Positions 53,725-63,161 of a stretch of DNA of 64,000 nt are shown one piece after another; the stretch's first letter is position 1, and each line of letters opens with the position of its first letter. The position numbers and the translations under genes are program-made. The notes under the pieces are model-generated. The model made no database searches and was not told the DNA's origin. It saw only the letters and a program-made list of their open reading frames with translations. The DNA comes from Dinoroseobacter shibae DFL 12 = DSM 16493. GTDB lineage: Bacteria; Pseudomonadota; Alphaproteobacteria; Rhodobacterales; Rhodobacteraceae. Location of the stretch: NCBI RefSeq assembly GCF_000018145.1, contig NC_009952.1, positions 992,001 to 1,056,000 of the forward strand, read 5' to 3'.

Positions 53725-54909
53725 TCAGACCGCGGCCTTGAGCGCCTCGGTCAGGTCGGTGCGTTCCCAGCTGAACCCGCCATCCGCTTCGGCGGCGCGG
53801 CCGAAATGGCCATAGGCCGCCGTGCGCTGGAAGATCGGCTTGTTCAGGCCCAGATGCTCCCGGATGCCGCGGGGCGACAGATCCATCAGCTGCCCCACGG
53901 CGGTCTCGATCCGGCTCTCGTGCACCTTGCCGGTCCCGTGGGTGTCGGCATAGATCGACAGCGGCTTGGCCACCCCGATTGCGTAGCTCAGCTGGATCGT
54001 GCAGCGATGCGCGAGCCCCGCGGCCACCACGTTCTTGGCCAGGTACCGCGCCGCATAGGCCGCGGAACGGTCCACCTTGGTCGGATCCTTGCCCGAGAAC
54101 GCCCCGCCGCCATGCAGCGCCGCGCCGCCATAGGTGTCGACGATGATCTTGCGCCCGGTCAGGCCCGCATCCCCGTCCGGCCCGCCGATCACGAACTTGC
54201 CCGTGGGGTTCACCCACCATTCGGTCGCGTCGTCGATCCAGCCCTCGGGCAGCTCCTGGCGGATATAGGGTTCGACCACCGCGCGCACGTCAGCGGAGGT
54301 CATCGCCGGGTCCAGGTGCTGGGTCGACAGCACGATCGAGCTCACGCCCACCGGCTTGCCGCCTTCGTAGCGGACGGTCAGCTGCGACTTGGCATCGGGC
54401 CCCAGGGTCGGCTCGGCGCCGGATTTGCGCACCTCCGCCAGCCGCCGCAGGATCGCGTGGGCATAGCAGATCGGCGCGGGCATCAGCTCCGGCGTCTCGT
54501 CCACGGCGTAGCCGAACATGATGCCCTGGTCGCCCGCGCCTTCCTCCTTGGTGCCCGAGGCGTTCACGCCCTGGGCGATATGGGCGGATTGCTCGTGCAG
54601 CAGGTTGGTGATCTCCACGGTCTTCCAGTGGAATCTGTCCTGCTCGTAGCCGATGTCGCGGATGCAGTCGCGGGCGATCGTGTCGATCTTGCCCATGTAG
54701 TCCTTGAGCCGCTCCTGGTCGGACAGACCGACCTCGCCGCCGATGACGACGCGGTCCGTGGTGGCGAAGGTTTCGCAGGCGACGCGGGCCTCGGGCTCTT
54801 CGGCCAGGAAGGCATCGAGAATGGCATCCGAGATGCGGTCACACACCTTGTCGGGATGCCCCTCCGATACGGATTCGGAGGTGAACTGGTAATTTTGGCG
54901 GGCTGTCAT
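53725..54909 (-). CDS. metK: S-adenosylmethionine synthase
   Basis: 394 aa from [21 protein letters not shown]; an upstream in-frame ATG lies in the riboswitch leader and is not used. The methionine and ATP motifs [12 protein letters not shown], and [16 protein letters not shown] for the P-loop, are complete. It makes SAM from methionine and ATP. Expression is probably set by the SAM/SAH riboswitch immediately upstream, which closes the feedback loop. Confidence 0.97.
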   Translation of the reverse strand: MTARQNYQFTSESVSEGHPDKVCDRISDAILDAFLAEEPEARVACETFATTDRVVIGGEVGLSDQERLKDYMGKIDTIARDCIRDIGYEQDRFHWKTVEITNLLHEQSAHIAQGVNASGTKEEGAGDQGIMFGYAVDETPELMPAPICYAHAILRRLAEVRKSGAEPTLGPDAKSQLTVRYEGGKPVGVSSIVLSTQHLDPAMTSADVRAVVEPYIRQELPEGWIDDATEWWVNPTGKFVIGGPDGDAGLTGRKIIVDTYGGAALHGGGAFSGKDPTKVDRSAAYAARYLAKNVVAAGLAHRCTIQLSYAIGVAKPLSIYADTHGTGKVHESRIETAVGQLMDLSPRGIREHLGLNKPIFQRTAAYGHFGRAAEADGGFSWERTDLTEALKAAV

Positions 54910-54914
54910 GAGAG

Positions 54915-54959
54915 TGCTCCATTGAATAGCGACCGCTGCGCCAGGAAGCCGTTGCAGCG
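54915..54959 (-). promoter_or_regulatory. SAM/SAH riboswitch in the metK leader
   Basis: On the minus strand the leader has CGCTGC, then AACGGCTTCCTGGC, then GCAGCG (stem P1), a short linker, and AATGGAGCAC ending 5 bp before the ATG. The GGCTTCC loop can pair with GGAGC to form the pseudoknot. This hides the Shine-Dalgarno sequence when SAM or SAH is bound. The conserved letters match the SAM/SAH class known upstream of metK in Rhodobacterales. Confidence 0.9.
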
Positions 54960-54996
54960 TCGGTGGCATGGGGCGTATCCCCCTGTGGCCATGGCG

Positions 54997-56490
54997 TCAA
55001 TGGGCGCGGGCCCTGGACCGCGTCATTAGCCCCAGAAGTGATACAATCATCGCGATCAGCAGGGGCAGATCGCCCAGACGGGCATAAGGCGGGGTCGCCA
55101 GCGCCGGGGGCAGGGCCGCATCGAGGGTGCCCGCCACCCCCAGGGGCAGCGCGCCGGTCAGCGCGCCGGTGGGGTCGATCACCGTGCTGATGCCGGTATT
55201 GGCCGCGCGCACCAGGGGCATGCCGCGCTCGATCGCGCGGAACCGGGCCAGCACCAGGTGCTGTTGCGGGCCTGCGAACTGGCCGAACCAGGCGTCATTG
55301 GTGATCTGCAGCATCCAGTCGGCCTCGGCCAGCCGGGCGCGGCCGAAATTCGGAAAGATCGCCTCGTAGCAGATCAACGGCAGGGCGCGCCCGAGCGGGC
55401 CGAAATCCAGCACTTGCGGACCCGGCCCGGCCAGGAAGCCGCCGCCCTCGGCCACGGCCAGGCCGCGAATGCCCAGGCGCGCGGCGAGATCGCCGAAGGG
55501 GACGTATTCGCCGAAAGGGACCAGATGGGCCTTGTCGTAGATCTGCGCCGGTATGCCCGTGGCGTCCAGCACCGCCAGCGCGTTGGTCGCCCCCGCCGGG
55601 GTGCCGCGCACGGCACCCAGCACCACCGGCGCGTCGCCCGCGGTCTCGGCGATCTGCGACAGGAGCGGGCCCGCGTTTTCCAGCCGGTAGGCGATCGCGG
55701 TTTCGGGCCAGATCACGAGGGCGGGCGGGGCCCCGGGCGCGGGCCGCGCGGTCAGGTCCAGCAGCCGGGCATAGAAGATCGGGATCATCCCGGGATCCCA
55801 TTTCAGGTGTTGCGCCGCGTTGGGCTGGACCAGCCGCAGCACCGGCGCGTCGGGCGGGATCGCGGGCGGGTCGGGGCGCAGCATCCCCAGCCCGGTCAGC
55901 AGCGCCAGCCCCGCCGCCCCGGTGGCCAGCCCCCGTCCGAGCGGTTGGGCGCGCGCCAGCACGAGGATGCAGAGCGTCGCCAGCCCCAGCCCGTGCAGGC
56001 CCCAGAAGGCCGCGGTCTGGGCCGCGTGCGTGTCGATCCAGATCGTGCCGATCAGCGCCCAGGGAAAGCCGGTAAAGACATAGCTGCGCAGCATCTCCGC
56101 CGACATCAGCGCCAGGGCGAAGCCCAGCCCGCGGGGCAGGCCGGGCCGCAGGCCGCCCGCAAGCGCCCCGGCGGCGGCCCAGAAGAGCGCGAGCCCCCCA
56201 GCCATCAGCACCAGCGCGAAGGGCGCCATCCAGCCGTGGCGCGCCACGTCCACCAGGAACGGCTCCACGATCCAGTGCAGGGTCAGGGCGAAATAGGCCG
56301 CGCCCGCGCGCCAGGCGGTCCAGGCCCCGGCGCGCCAGCCGGAGGATCGGTCGAGCCGCGCCAGCAGCCCCGCCAGCCCCAGCAGCGCCAGCGGCCAGAG
56401 CCCGAGGGGCGCCTGCCCGAGACCGATGGCCAGCCCGCAGAGAACATCCGCGAGGCGAGGCCATCGCGCGAGGACCGGGCTGCGTGCCAA
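54997..56490 (-). CDS. lnt: Apolipoprotein N-acyltransferase
   Basis: 497 aa, TTG start 2 bp after the corC stop. Six to seven hydrophobic segments occupy the first 200 residues. A nitrilase-type domain follows with the catalytic Glu in IWPETAIAY, Lys in DKAHLVPFGE and Cys in ICYEAIFP. It adds the third acyl chain to lipoproteins in the inner membrane. The order phoH-ybeY-corC-lnt is conserved in alphaproteobacteria. Confidence 0.95.
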   Translation of the reverse strand: MARSPVLARWPRLADVLCGLAIGLGQAPLGLWPLALLGLAGLLARLDRSSGWRAGAWTAWRAGAAYFALTLHWIVEPFLVDVARHGWMAPFALVLMAGGLALFWAAAGALAGGLRPGLPRGLGFALALMSAEMLRSYVFTGFPWALIGTIWIDTHAAQTAAFWGLHGLGLATLCILVLARAQPLGRGLATGAAGLALLTGLGMLRPDPPAIPPDAPVLRLVQPNAAQHLKWDPGMIPIFYARLLDLTARPAPGAPPALVIWPETAIAYRLENAGPLLSQIAETAGDAPVVLGAVRGTPAGATNALAVLDATGIPAQIYDKAHLVPFGEYVPFGDLAARLGIRGLAVAEGGGFLAGPGPQVLDFGPLGRALPLICYEAIFPNFGRARLAEADWMLQITNDAWFGQFAGPQQHLVLARFRAIERGMPLVRAANTGISTVIDPTGALTGALPLGVAGTLDAALPPALATPPYARLGDLPLLIAMIVSLLGLMTRSRARAH

Positions 56491-56492
56491 GG

Positions 56493-57401
56493 TTACTCCG
56501 CCGCGGGGGCCAGGGGCGCGGGGGGCGGGCTCTTGCGGACGCGGACGCGCTTGATCCGGCGCGGATCGGCGTCGACCACTTCGAACTCGACCCCGGTCTC
56601 GTGGGGGATGACCTCCCCGCGCACTGGGACCCGGCCGGTCAGCTTGAAGACCAGGCCGCCGAGGGTGTCGATCTCCTCGTCGTCGCCGGGGGAGATCAGC
56701 GAGACGCTGAGCTCGCGCTCCAGCTCGTCCAGGGGCGCCTTGGCCTGCACCAGGTAGACGCCCGGTTTCTCCCGCGACCAGAGCCGGTCCTCGGGTTCGT
56801 CATGCTCGTCCTCGATCTCGCCGATGACCTGTTCGATCAGGTCCTCGATGGTCACCAGCCCGTCGGTGCCGCCGTATTCGTCGATCACCAGCGCCATGTG
56901 CATGCGGTCCTTCTGCATCTTTTGCAGCAGCACGCCGATGGGCATGGACGGGGGCGCGTAGAGCACCGGGCGCAAATTACCCTTGAGGCTGAATTTCGGG
57001 GTCGCGCCGTTGAAGCCGTATTGCAGGGCGAGATCCTTCAGGTGGACCATGCCCAGGGGCGTATCCAGCGTGTTGCGATAGACCGGCAGGCGGGTCATGC
57101 CGCTGTCGCGGAAAACCTGGACCAGCTCGGGCAGGGTGATGTCCGAGGGCACCGCCACGATGTCGGCGCGGGGAATCGCCACGTCGACCACGCGCATCCG
57201 GCGCAGATTGCCGATGCCGAAGGCGTTGCTGCTGGGCGTGGCGCCCGGGTGCATGCCATGCTCGTCGGAGCCGTGCTCAGCTGTTTTCGGGGGTTTCAGG
57301 GCCTCCAGAACGCGTCGGAACACGTTCGGTCTGGCTGGGTGATCCGTGTCTGTTTGCGCGCGTTGCGCCGCGGGAGACGATCCGTCAGAGGTGTCGGCCA
57401 T
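56493..57401 (-). CDS. corC: CBS-domain transporter-associated protein (CorC/HlyC)
   Basis: 302 aa, soluble. Two CBS repeats (about residues 65-185; VPSDITLPELVQVFRDSG, then VIDEYGGTDGLVTIEDLIEQ) and a C-terminal CorC/HlyC transporter-associated domain. Proteins of this type are linked to magnesium/cobalt efflux, though the exact role is unsettled. No transmembrane domain is present, unlike CorB/YhdP proteins. Between ybeY and lnt. Confidence 0.92.
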   Translation of the reverse strand: MADTSDGSSPAAQRAQTDTDHPARPNVFRRVLEALKPPKTAEHGSDEHGMHPGATPSSNAFGIGNLRRMRVVDVAIPRADIVAVPSDITLPELVQVFRDSGMTRLPVYRNTLDTPLGMVHLKDLALQYGFNGATPKFSLKGNLRPVLYAPPSMPIGVLLQKMQKDRMHMALVIDEYGGTDGLVTIEDLIEQVIGEIEDEHDEPEDRLWSREKPGVYLVQAKAPLDELERELSVSLISPGDDEEIDTLGGLVFKLTGRVPVRGEVIPHETGVEFEVVDADPRRIKRVRVRKSPPPAPLAPAAE

Positions 57402-57442
57402 TGATCCTTTCCAAAGTGACGCCGAAGCGATTGTGCCGGGAA

Positions 57443-57988
57443 CTATACCATAGGCGTTTCATAAGGGTTAGCCATGTTGAGGGTTTGAAGAATTTTCACC
57501 TCCAGCCCTTCCATGCGCGCGGCATCGGCGTCGGTTTCGTGGTCGAACCCCAGCAAATGCAGGGTCCCGTGCACGATCAGGTGGGTGACGTGATCGGCCA
57601 GCGGCTTGCCCGCCTCGGCGGCCTCCCGCGCGCAGGTGCCATGGGCCAGCGCCAGATCGCCCAGCTCGGCGGCCATGGGATCGCCCGGGTCGGGCAGGTG
57701 TGGGGCACCGCCGGGCGTGTCGGGCGCGCGGTCCTCGGCAGGCCAGCTGAGCACGTTGGTGGGCGTGGGCTTGCCGCGGAACTCGCCGTTCAGGGTGGCG
57801 ATGCGGGCGTCGTCGCAGGCCAGGATCGACACCTCGAACGCGGCGGGCGGCAGGTCGAGCGCCACCAGCGTGGCATCCACGGCGCGGCCCGCGAGCGCCT
57901 CCAGGTCCAGCGCGTCCCAGGCCGCATCCTCGGTCGCGATCTCGACCGTGGCGCGGGCCGGGTCGTCAGGTCGGATCGTCGGCGTCAT
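57443..57988 (-). CDS. ybeY: Endoribonuclease YbeY
   Basis: 181 aa. The metal site is HLIVHGTLHLLGFDHETD, the three His of the family. FRGKPTPTNVLSWPAE is also conserved. It trims the 3' end of 16S rRNA and acts in ribosome quality control. The ATG overlaps the phoH 3' end by 23 bp, so translation is coupled. Confidence 0.95.
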   Translation of the reverse strand: MTPTIRPDDPARATVEIATEDAAWDALDLEALAGRAVDATLVALDLPPAAFEVSILACDDARIATLNGEFRGKPTPTNVLSWPAEDRAPDTPGGAPHLPDPGDPMAAELGDLALAHGTCAREAAEAGKPLADHVTHLIVHGTLHLLGFDHETDADAARMEGLEVKILQTLNMANPYETPMV

Positions 57989-58979
57989 AGGCTTCGATGA
58001 TCCGGGCCACCAGCGGATGGCGCACCACGTCCTTGGCGGTGAAATAGGTGAAGCTCACGCCCTTGACGTCGCGCAGGATGCGTTCGGCATCGCGCAGACC
58101 GCTGGTCACGCCGCGGGGCAGGTCCACCTGGGACCGGTCGCCGGTGATCACCATGCGCGAGCCCTGGCCGAGCCGGGTGAGGAACATCTTCATCTGCATG
58201 GTGGTGGCGTTCTGGGCCTCGTCCAGCACCACGAAGGCATTCGACAGGGTCCGGCCGCGCATGAAGGCCAGCGGCGCGATCTCGATCCGCTTTTCCTCGA
58301 TCAGCTTGGCGACCTGCTTGCCCGGCAGGAAATCGTTGAGCGCATCGTAGAGCGGCTGCATGTAGGGGTCGACCTTGTCCTTCATGTCGCCGGGCAGAAA
58401 GCCGAGCCGTTCGCCCGCCTCCACCGCGGGGCGGCTGAGGATGATCTTGTCCACATGGCCGCCGAGAAACATGGTCACGCCCACGGCCACGGCGAGATAG
58501 GTCTTGCCGGTGCCCGCCGGGCCGATCCCGAAGGCCAGCTCGTTGGCAAAGAGGCTCTGGACATAGGCCTTCTGCATCTCGGTGCGCGGCTCGACCGATT
58601 TCTTGCGGGTCTTGAGCTCTACCGTGCCGCCCTTGAACAGCTCCATCTGGTCGCCGGCCTCGGGGGTGGCGTCATCCTCGGGCACGCCGAGCCGGATCAG
58701 CCCGTCGATATCGCCGGGCTCGGAGGATTTGCCCGATTCCACCCGCTGGTACAGCGCATGAAGCACGCCCTCGGCCTGCACCTGGGCGTCGGCATCGCCG
58801 AACACCGCAAGCTGGTTGCCGCGGCGCAGGATCTGCACGCCAAGCTGGTGTTCGATCTGGGCGAGGTTGCGGTCGTATTCGCCGCACAGGTCGATCAGGA
58901 CACGGTTGTCGGGAAATTCTATCAGACGCTCCGGGGTGGGCGGCTGGGTGGCAGGCGGGGTCGTCGCGCTCAGGGCCAA
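57966..58979 (-). CDS. phoH: PhoH-like ATPase
   Basis: 337 aa, TTG start with GGAG 6 bases upstream. The N-terminus has an R3H/KH-like stretch; Walker A GPAGTGKT is at residues 153-160. LVVLDEAQ-type Walker B (AFVVLDEAQNAT) and VITGDRSQVDLPRG follow. An NTPase linked to RNA metabolism, conserved with YbeY. First gene of phoH-ybeY-corC-lnt. Confidence 0.94.
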   Translation of the reverse strand: MALSATTPPATQPPTPERLIEFPDNRVLIDLCGEYDRNLAQIEHQLGVQILRRGNQLAVFGDADAQVQAEGVLHALYQRVESGKSSEPGDIDGLIRLGVPEDDATPEAGDQMELFKGGTVELKTRKKSVEPRTEMQKAYVQSLFANELAFGIGPAGTGKTYLAVAVGVTMFLGGHVDKIILSRPAVEAGERLGFLPGDMKDKVDPYMQPLYDALNDFLPGKQVAKLIEEKRIEIAPLAFMRGRTLSNAFVVLDEAQNATTMQMKMFLTRLGQGSRMVITGDRSQVDLPRGVTSGLRDAERILRDVKGVSFTYFTAKDVVRHPLVARIIEAYDADDPT

Positions 58980-59253
58980 ATGGAACTCCGTTCAGGGGGG
59001 CCTTCGTGCAACGTGCCAAGCCCGGCGCGGGCTGGCAAGCGCCCATTGTCCGTTTCGCGGGCCTGCCGGGGAAAAAGCGCAGAAAAGCCGCGCGCCGGGG
59101 GGCGCACGCCCGTGCCGGGCGCATTTGCCCGCAGGCAGGCGACAAGTCGCTTGCGCTTTCGTTAAATATGATTAAAACACTCGGGAATTATTCAGCACCT
59201 ATAGCAAGTCACACCCAGCCGGGCGGCCAGCGATTCCAATCTGCGAGGGTCCC

Positions 59254-61368
59254 ATGGATGTGACACGATTTCTGCTCTGCACGACGGCGCCGCTTTGCCT
59301 GGCCGTTTCTGCCGCCGCCCAGCAGGCGGCCCCGCCCCCCGAAGAGGACATCTTCGCCGGTCTCGTGCCGGTGGTGACCCAGTCCGGGGGCACGGCGCTC
59401 GACCCCATCGTGGTCGGGTCGGGCACCGACAACGTGGCCAGCGACACGCCGCAATCGGTATCGGTGATCTCGGCCGAGCAGATCGCGCGCGAGCAGCCGA
59501 CCACGATCAACGATCTGTTCACCTCGATCCCCGGTGTCACAGCGGTCGGTTCGGAACGGGTGCTGGGCCAACGGGTGAACATCCGCGGCATCGGCAGCAG
59601 CGCCGAGGGCGACCAGAACCGGCTGATCACCCGGATCGACGGCGTGGTGAAATTCTACGAACAGTATCGCATGGGCGCGATCTTCACCGATCCCGACCTC
59701 TACCGGCGGATCGAGGTGCTGCGGGGGCCTGCGTCCTCGACGCTGACGGGGGCGGGGGCCGTGGGCGGCGTGATCGAGTTGCAGACACGCGAAGCGGCCG
59801 ATTTCCTGTCCGGGCCCGAGGACGATTTCGGCGGGCGCCAGAAGCTGAGTTTCGGCACCAATGGCAACGAGGCGCTGAGCAGCACGGTGCTGGCCTTCCG
59901 GCCGGCCGAGGGGCTCGAATTCCTGACCGCGTTCACTTACCGCGAACGGGACAATTACGAGGATGGCGACGGCGAGGAGGTGGTCGGCACCAATTTCGAT
60001 GCGACCGCTGTGTTGCTCAAGGGGCGCTACAGTTTCGGCGAGGGCATGGCCCACAGCGTCTTTGCCACCTATCAGAACTGGGCCAGCGACGCCAAACAGG
60101 CCGAGTATGCCCAGACCGAGACCTTCGAAGCCTTCGGGCGGGTGGACCGGGACGTGGACGACAGTCTTTTCGTGCTGGGCTATGACTACAACCCGCCCGA
60201 AAACGACCTGATCGACCTGGAAGTGCGCCTGGGCTATTCCGACACGGAGGTGATCCAGGAAAACGCGACGAACCCGCTGGGCATTCCCAGCTCGCTCTTC
60301 GAGGATGCGGAATACGGCTACGAATCCTGGCAGCTCAACGTGATGAACACCTCTTTCCTGGCGCTGGGCGGGACCGAAGTGACGCTTGCCTACGGGTTCG
60401 ACGCCAGCCGGCAGGAACGGGTCGGCGAGGCCACCAGCCGGAAATTCCCGACCACGCCGCCCAATGGCTTCATCGCCTTCCAGCCCGGCGGCGAGGACGA
60501 GAACATCGCCGTCTTTGCCCAGGCCGAGATCGTCACGCCCTTCGGGCTGACGATCATTCCCGGCCTGCGCTACGAGTGGGAGACGCTGACCCCGGCGGAC
60601 AACAACACCAGCTTCGGCGCGGGCGACAAGGTCGAGAACGAGGCCTTCGCGCCAAAGATCGCCCTGCTTTACGAAGTGACCGATGCGATCAACGTGTTCG
60701 GCACCTATGCCCGGACCGAGCGCCTGCCAGTGCTGGACGAGGTCTATGACGGCTCCAGCGGCAATCTCGATCTGGTGCCCGAGAAGGCCGAGACCTGGGA
60801 GGTCGGGCTGTCCTACTCGGCGCTGGACGTGTTCCAGTCGGGCGATCAGCTGGTCGGCAAGCTGACCTATTTCGACACGGATGTGGAGAACCTGATCGCG
60901 CGGGCCACCACGTCGGATCCGTTCGTCAATATCGACGATGCGACCTACAAGGGCTGGGAGCTGGAGGTGGCCTACGATTCGGACCTCTGGTTCGGCTCGC
61001 TGGCCTATGCGCGGGTGCGCGCGGACGGGACCGATGATGGCGGCCCCCGCGAGCCGCTGGAGGGCATTCCCGCCGACGAGGTGTCGGTCACCCTGGGCAC
61101 GCGGCTCGATCGTTACGACCTGGAGCTCGGCGTTACCGGCACCTACACCTGGGAGCAGGACCGGGTGCCCACGGGCGACGAGACCACCGACAGCTACCAG
61201 GTGGTGGATCTCTTCGCGACCTGGGTGCCGCCCGTCGATCTGGCCCAGGGCGTGGAGGTGCGGCTGGCTGCGAACAACATCTTCGACGAGGCCTACAAGC
61301 CCGCCCTCTACCTGACCGACAATGCCCGGGGGCGGAACATCTCGGTCAGCCTCGCCCTGGCGTTCTAG
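59254..61368 (+). CDS. TonB-dependent outer membrane receptor
   Basis: 704 aa. A signal peptide ends around AVSAAAQQ. The plug domain (about 45-170) includes the TonB-box-like region LDPIVVGSG and DLFTSIPGV, RVNIRGIG. A 22-strand barrel follows and ends in SVSLALAF, with the terminal Phe that barrel proteins need. It imports an iron complex, heme or another scarce ligand. It resembles the hemoglobin/heme receptor group in length. An AT-rich promoter with TATGAT at 59167-59172 precedes it. It interrupts the usual miaB-phoH neighbourhood. Confidence 0.9.
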   Translation: MDVTRFLLCTTAPLCLAVSAAAQQAAPPPEEDIFAGLVPVVTQSGGTALDPIVVGSGTDNVASDTPQSVSVISAEQIAREQPTTINDLFTSIPGVTAVGSERVLGQRVNIRGIGSSAEGDQNRLITRIDGVVKFYEQYRMGAIFTDPDLYRRIEVLRGPASSTLTGAGAVGGVIELQTREAADFLSGPEDDFGGRQKLSFGTNGNEALSSTVLAFRPAEGLEFLTAFTYRERDNYEDGDGEEVVGTNFDATAVLLKGRYSFGEGMAHSVFATYQNWASDAKQAEYAQTETFEAFGRVDRDVDDSLFVLGYDYNPPENDLIDLEVRLGYSDTEVIQENATNPLGIPSSLFEDAEYGYESWQLNVMNTSFLALGGTEVTLAYGFDASRQERVGEATSRKFPTTPPNGFIAFQPGGEDENIAVFAQAEIVTPFGLTIIPGLRYEWETLTPADNNTSFGAGDKVENEAFAPKIALLYEVTDAINVFGTYARTERLPVLDEVYDGSSGNLDLVPEKAETWEVGLSYSALDVFQSGDQLVGKLTYFDTDVENLIARATTSDPFVNIDDATYKGWELEVAYDSDLWFGSLAYARVRADGTDDGGPREPLEGIPADEVSVTLGTRLDRYDLELGVTGTYTWEQDRVPTGDETTDSYQVVDLFATWVPPVDLAQGVEVRLAANNIFDEAYKPALYLTDNARGRNISVSLALAF

Positions 61369-61386
61369 CGCGCCTGCGCCGGTGTT

Positions 61387-61407
61387 CGCCCCGGGCGGTC
61401 CGGGGCG
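61387..61407 (+). promoter_or_regulatory. Intercistronic hairpin after the TonB receptor
   Basis: Perfect 8-bp stem CGCCCCGG/CCGGGGCG with a 5-nt loop between the receptor and the small membrane gene. It probably lowers read-through or stabilises the receptor mRNA. Confidence 0.5.
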
Positions 61408-61427
61408 CGTGAGTTGGAGGAGATGCC

Positions 61428-61700
61428 ATGGGGATGGCCCGCAGACCGCTGTCGTCACAGGCCCGCAGGGCGCTGCGCGCGGGGATGCTGCGCGCCACGA
61501 TCCTCGTGCTGATCGTGACGGCGACGGTGTCCTGGGCGCAGGCGTTCCAGAACAGGGTCAACTGGGGCGGGCTGCTGGCGGTCTGGGCGATGGCGGCGGT
61601 GGGGTTCGCCTGGGTCGAGCACAGGGTGCTCGCCTGCCGACAGCGCCGCGCCGCGCAGCGGGCCGCCACCGGGGGCTGGCGCAAACGGTCCGGCGACTGA
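61428..61700 (+). CDS. Small membrane protein
   Basis: 90 aa with GGAGGAGA in front of the ATG. Two hydrophobic segments (about 23-37 and 48-62) are joined by AFQNRVNWGG, with an Arg-rich N-terminus and C-terminus (RQRRAAQRAA). No family recognised. It follows the TonB receptor by 59 bp and may be transcribed with it. It ends 11 bp before the convergent miaB stop. Confidence 0.65.
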   Translation: MGMARRPLSSQARRALRAGMLRATILVLIVTATVSWAQAFQNRVNWGGLLAVWAMAAVGFAWVEHRVLACRQRRAAQRAATGGWRKRSGD

Positions 61701-61711
61701 GCCGGGGCGGG

Positions 61712-63025
61712 TCAGGCCGCGATCAGCACGCCGCGCAGGGAATTGGCAGAGCTTTCCGCGATCCGGACGCGCACCAGGTCGCCGCGCGCGGCGTCGGGGG
61801 CGGCCACATGGACCGCGTGCAGGTGTTCGGACTTGCCCACCATCTGGCCCGGCAAGCGACCGGGTTTCTCGAAAAGCACGCGGGCGGTGGTGCCGACCTT
61901 GGCGTCCTGGATCGCGCGCTGCTGACGCGTCAGCAGGGCTTGCAGGGTTTGCAGGCGGGCATCGGCCACTTCGCCCGGCACGTCCTCTTTCTCGGCCGCG
62001 GGCGTGCCCGGGCGGGCGGAGTATTTGAACGAATAGGCCTGACCGTAGCCCACGGCCTCGACCAGCGCCATGGTGTCGGCGAAGTCCTGATCGGTCTCGC
62101 CGGGAAAGCCCACGATGAAATCCCCCGACAGCAGGATGTCGGGGCGTGCCGCGCGGATCCGCTCGATCAGGCGGATGTAGCTTTCGGCGGTATGCTTGCG
62201 GTTCATCGCCTTGAGGATCCGGTCGGAGCCGGACTGCACCGGCAGGTGCAGGTAGGGCATGAGCTTGTCACACGCCCCATGGGCGGCGATCAGCGCGTCG
62301 TCCATGTCGTTGGGGTGCGAGGTGGTGAACCGGATGCGTTCGAGCCCGTCGATCTCCGCCAGGTCCCAGATCAGCCCGGCAAGCCCGCGCGCGTGGCCGT
62401 GATAGGCGTTGACGTTCTGGCCCAGCAGGGTGATCTCGCGCACGCCGCGTTCCACCAGATCGCGCGCCTCGGTCAGTACGCGGGCGGCCGGGCGGCTGAC
62501 CTCGGCCCCGCGGGTATAGGGCACGACGCAGAAGGCGCAGAACTTGTCGCAGCCTTCCTGTACGGTCAGAAACGCGGTCGGCCCGCGTTTCGCCTTGGGC
62601 CGGGCGGCGAGGTGGTCGAACTTGTCCTCTTCGGGGAAGTCCGTATCCAGCGCCTTGGCCCCGGTGGCGGCGCGCGCGGTCAACTCCGGCAGGCGGTGAT
62701 AGGCCTGGGGGCCCACCACCAGGTCCACCAGCGGCTGGCGGCGCATGATCTCGGCCCCCTCGGCCTGGGCGACGCAGCCCGCGACGCCGATCTTCAGGTC
62801 GGGCTTTTCGGCCTTCAGCGGCTTGAACCGGCCCAGTTCGGAATAGACCTTCTCGGCGGCCTTTTCGCGAATATGGCAGGTGTTGAGCAGGATCATGTCC
62901 GCGTCTTCGGCGCGATCCGTCTGCACATAGCCCTCGCCGCCCATGGCCTCGGCCATGCGCTCGCTGTCGTAGACATTCATCTGACAGCCATAGGTCTTGA
63001 TGTAGAGCTTCTTGGGATCGGCCAT
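61712..63025 (-). CDS. miaB: tRNA-2-methylthio-N6-dimethylallyladenosine synthase
   Basis: 437 aa. The UPF0004 N-domain has [19 protein letters not shown] with its Fe-S Cys and NTCHIREKA. The radical SAM motif is [15 protein letters not shown], and the TRAM domain forms the C-terminus. It adds methylthio groups at A37 of tRNAs reading U. It normally stands upstream of phoH; here a TonB cassette lies between them. Confidence 0.96.
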   Translation of the reverse strand: MADPKKLYIKTYGCQMNVYDSERMAEAMGGEGYVQTDRAEDADMILLNTCHIREKAAEKVYSELGRFKPLKAEKPDLKIGVAGCVAQAEGAEIMRRQPLVDLVVGPQAYHRLPELTARAATGAKALDTDFPEEDKFDHLAARPKAKRGPTAFLTVQEGCDKFCAFCVVPYTRGAEVSRPAARVLTEARDLVERGVREITLLGQNVNAYHGHARGLAGLIWDLAEIDGLERIRFTTSHPNDMDDALIAAHGACDKLMPYLHLPVQSGSDRILKAMNRKHTAESYIRLIERIRAARPDILLSGDFIVGFPGETDQDFADTMALVEAVGYGQAYSFKYSARPGTPAAEKEDVPGEVADARLQTLQALLTRQQRAIQDAKVGTTARVLFEKPGRLPGQMVGKSEHLHAVHVAAPDAARGDLVRVRIAESSANSLRGVLIAA

Positions 63026-63161
63026 GGCGCGGGTCTCAGAGCATTAAGGAAGGGGTTACCGCGTCCGCATACACAAAGCCCGGGCCCCTTGCAATCATGG
63101 GGGCCGTTGCAGAGCGCGCGCGGATCGGGGAAGCTGGCGGTGCGGGAGCGAAAGGACGGGC

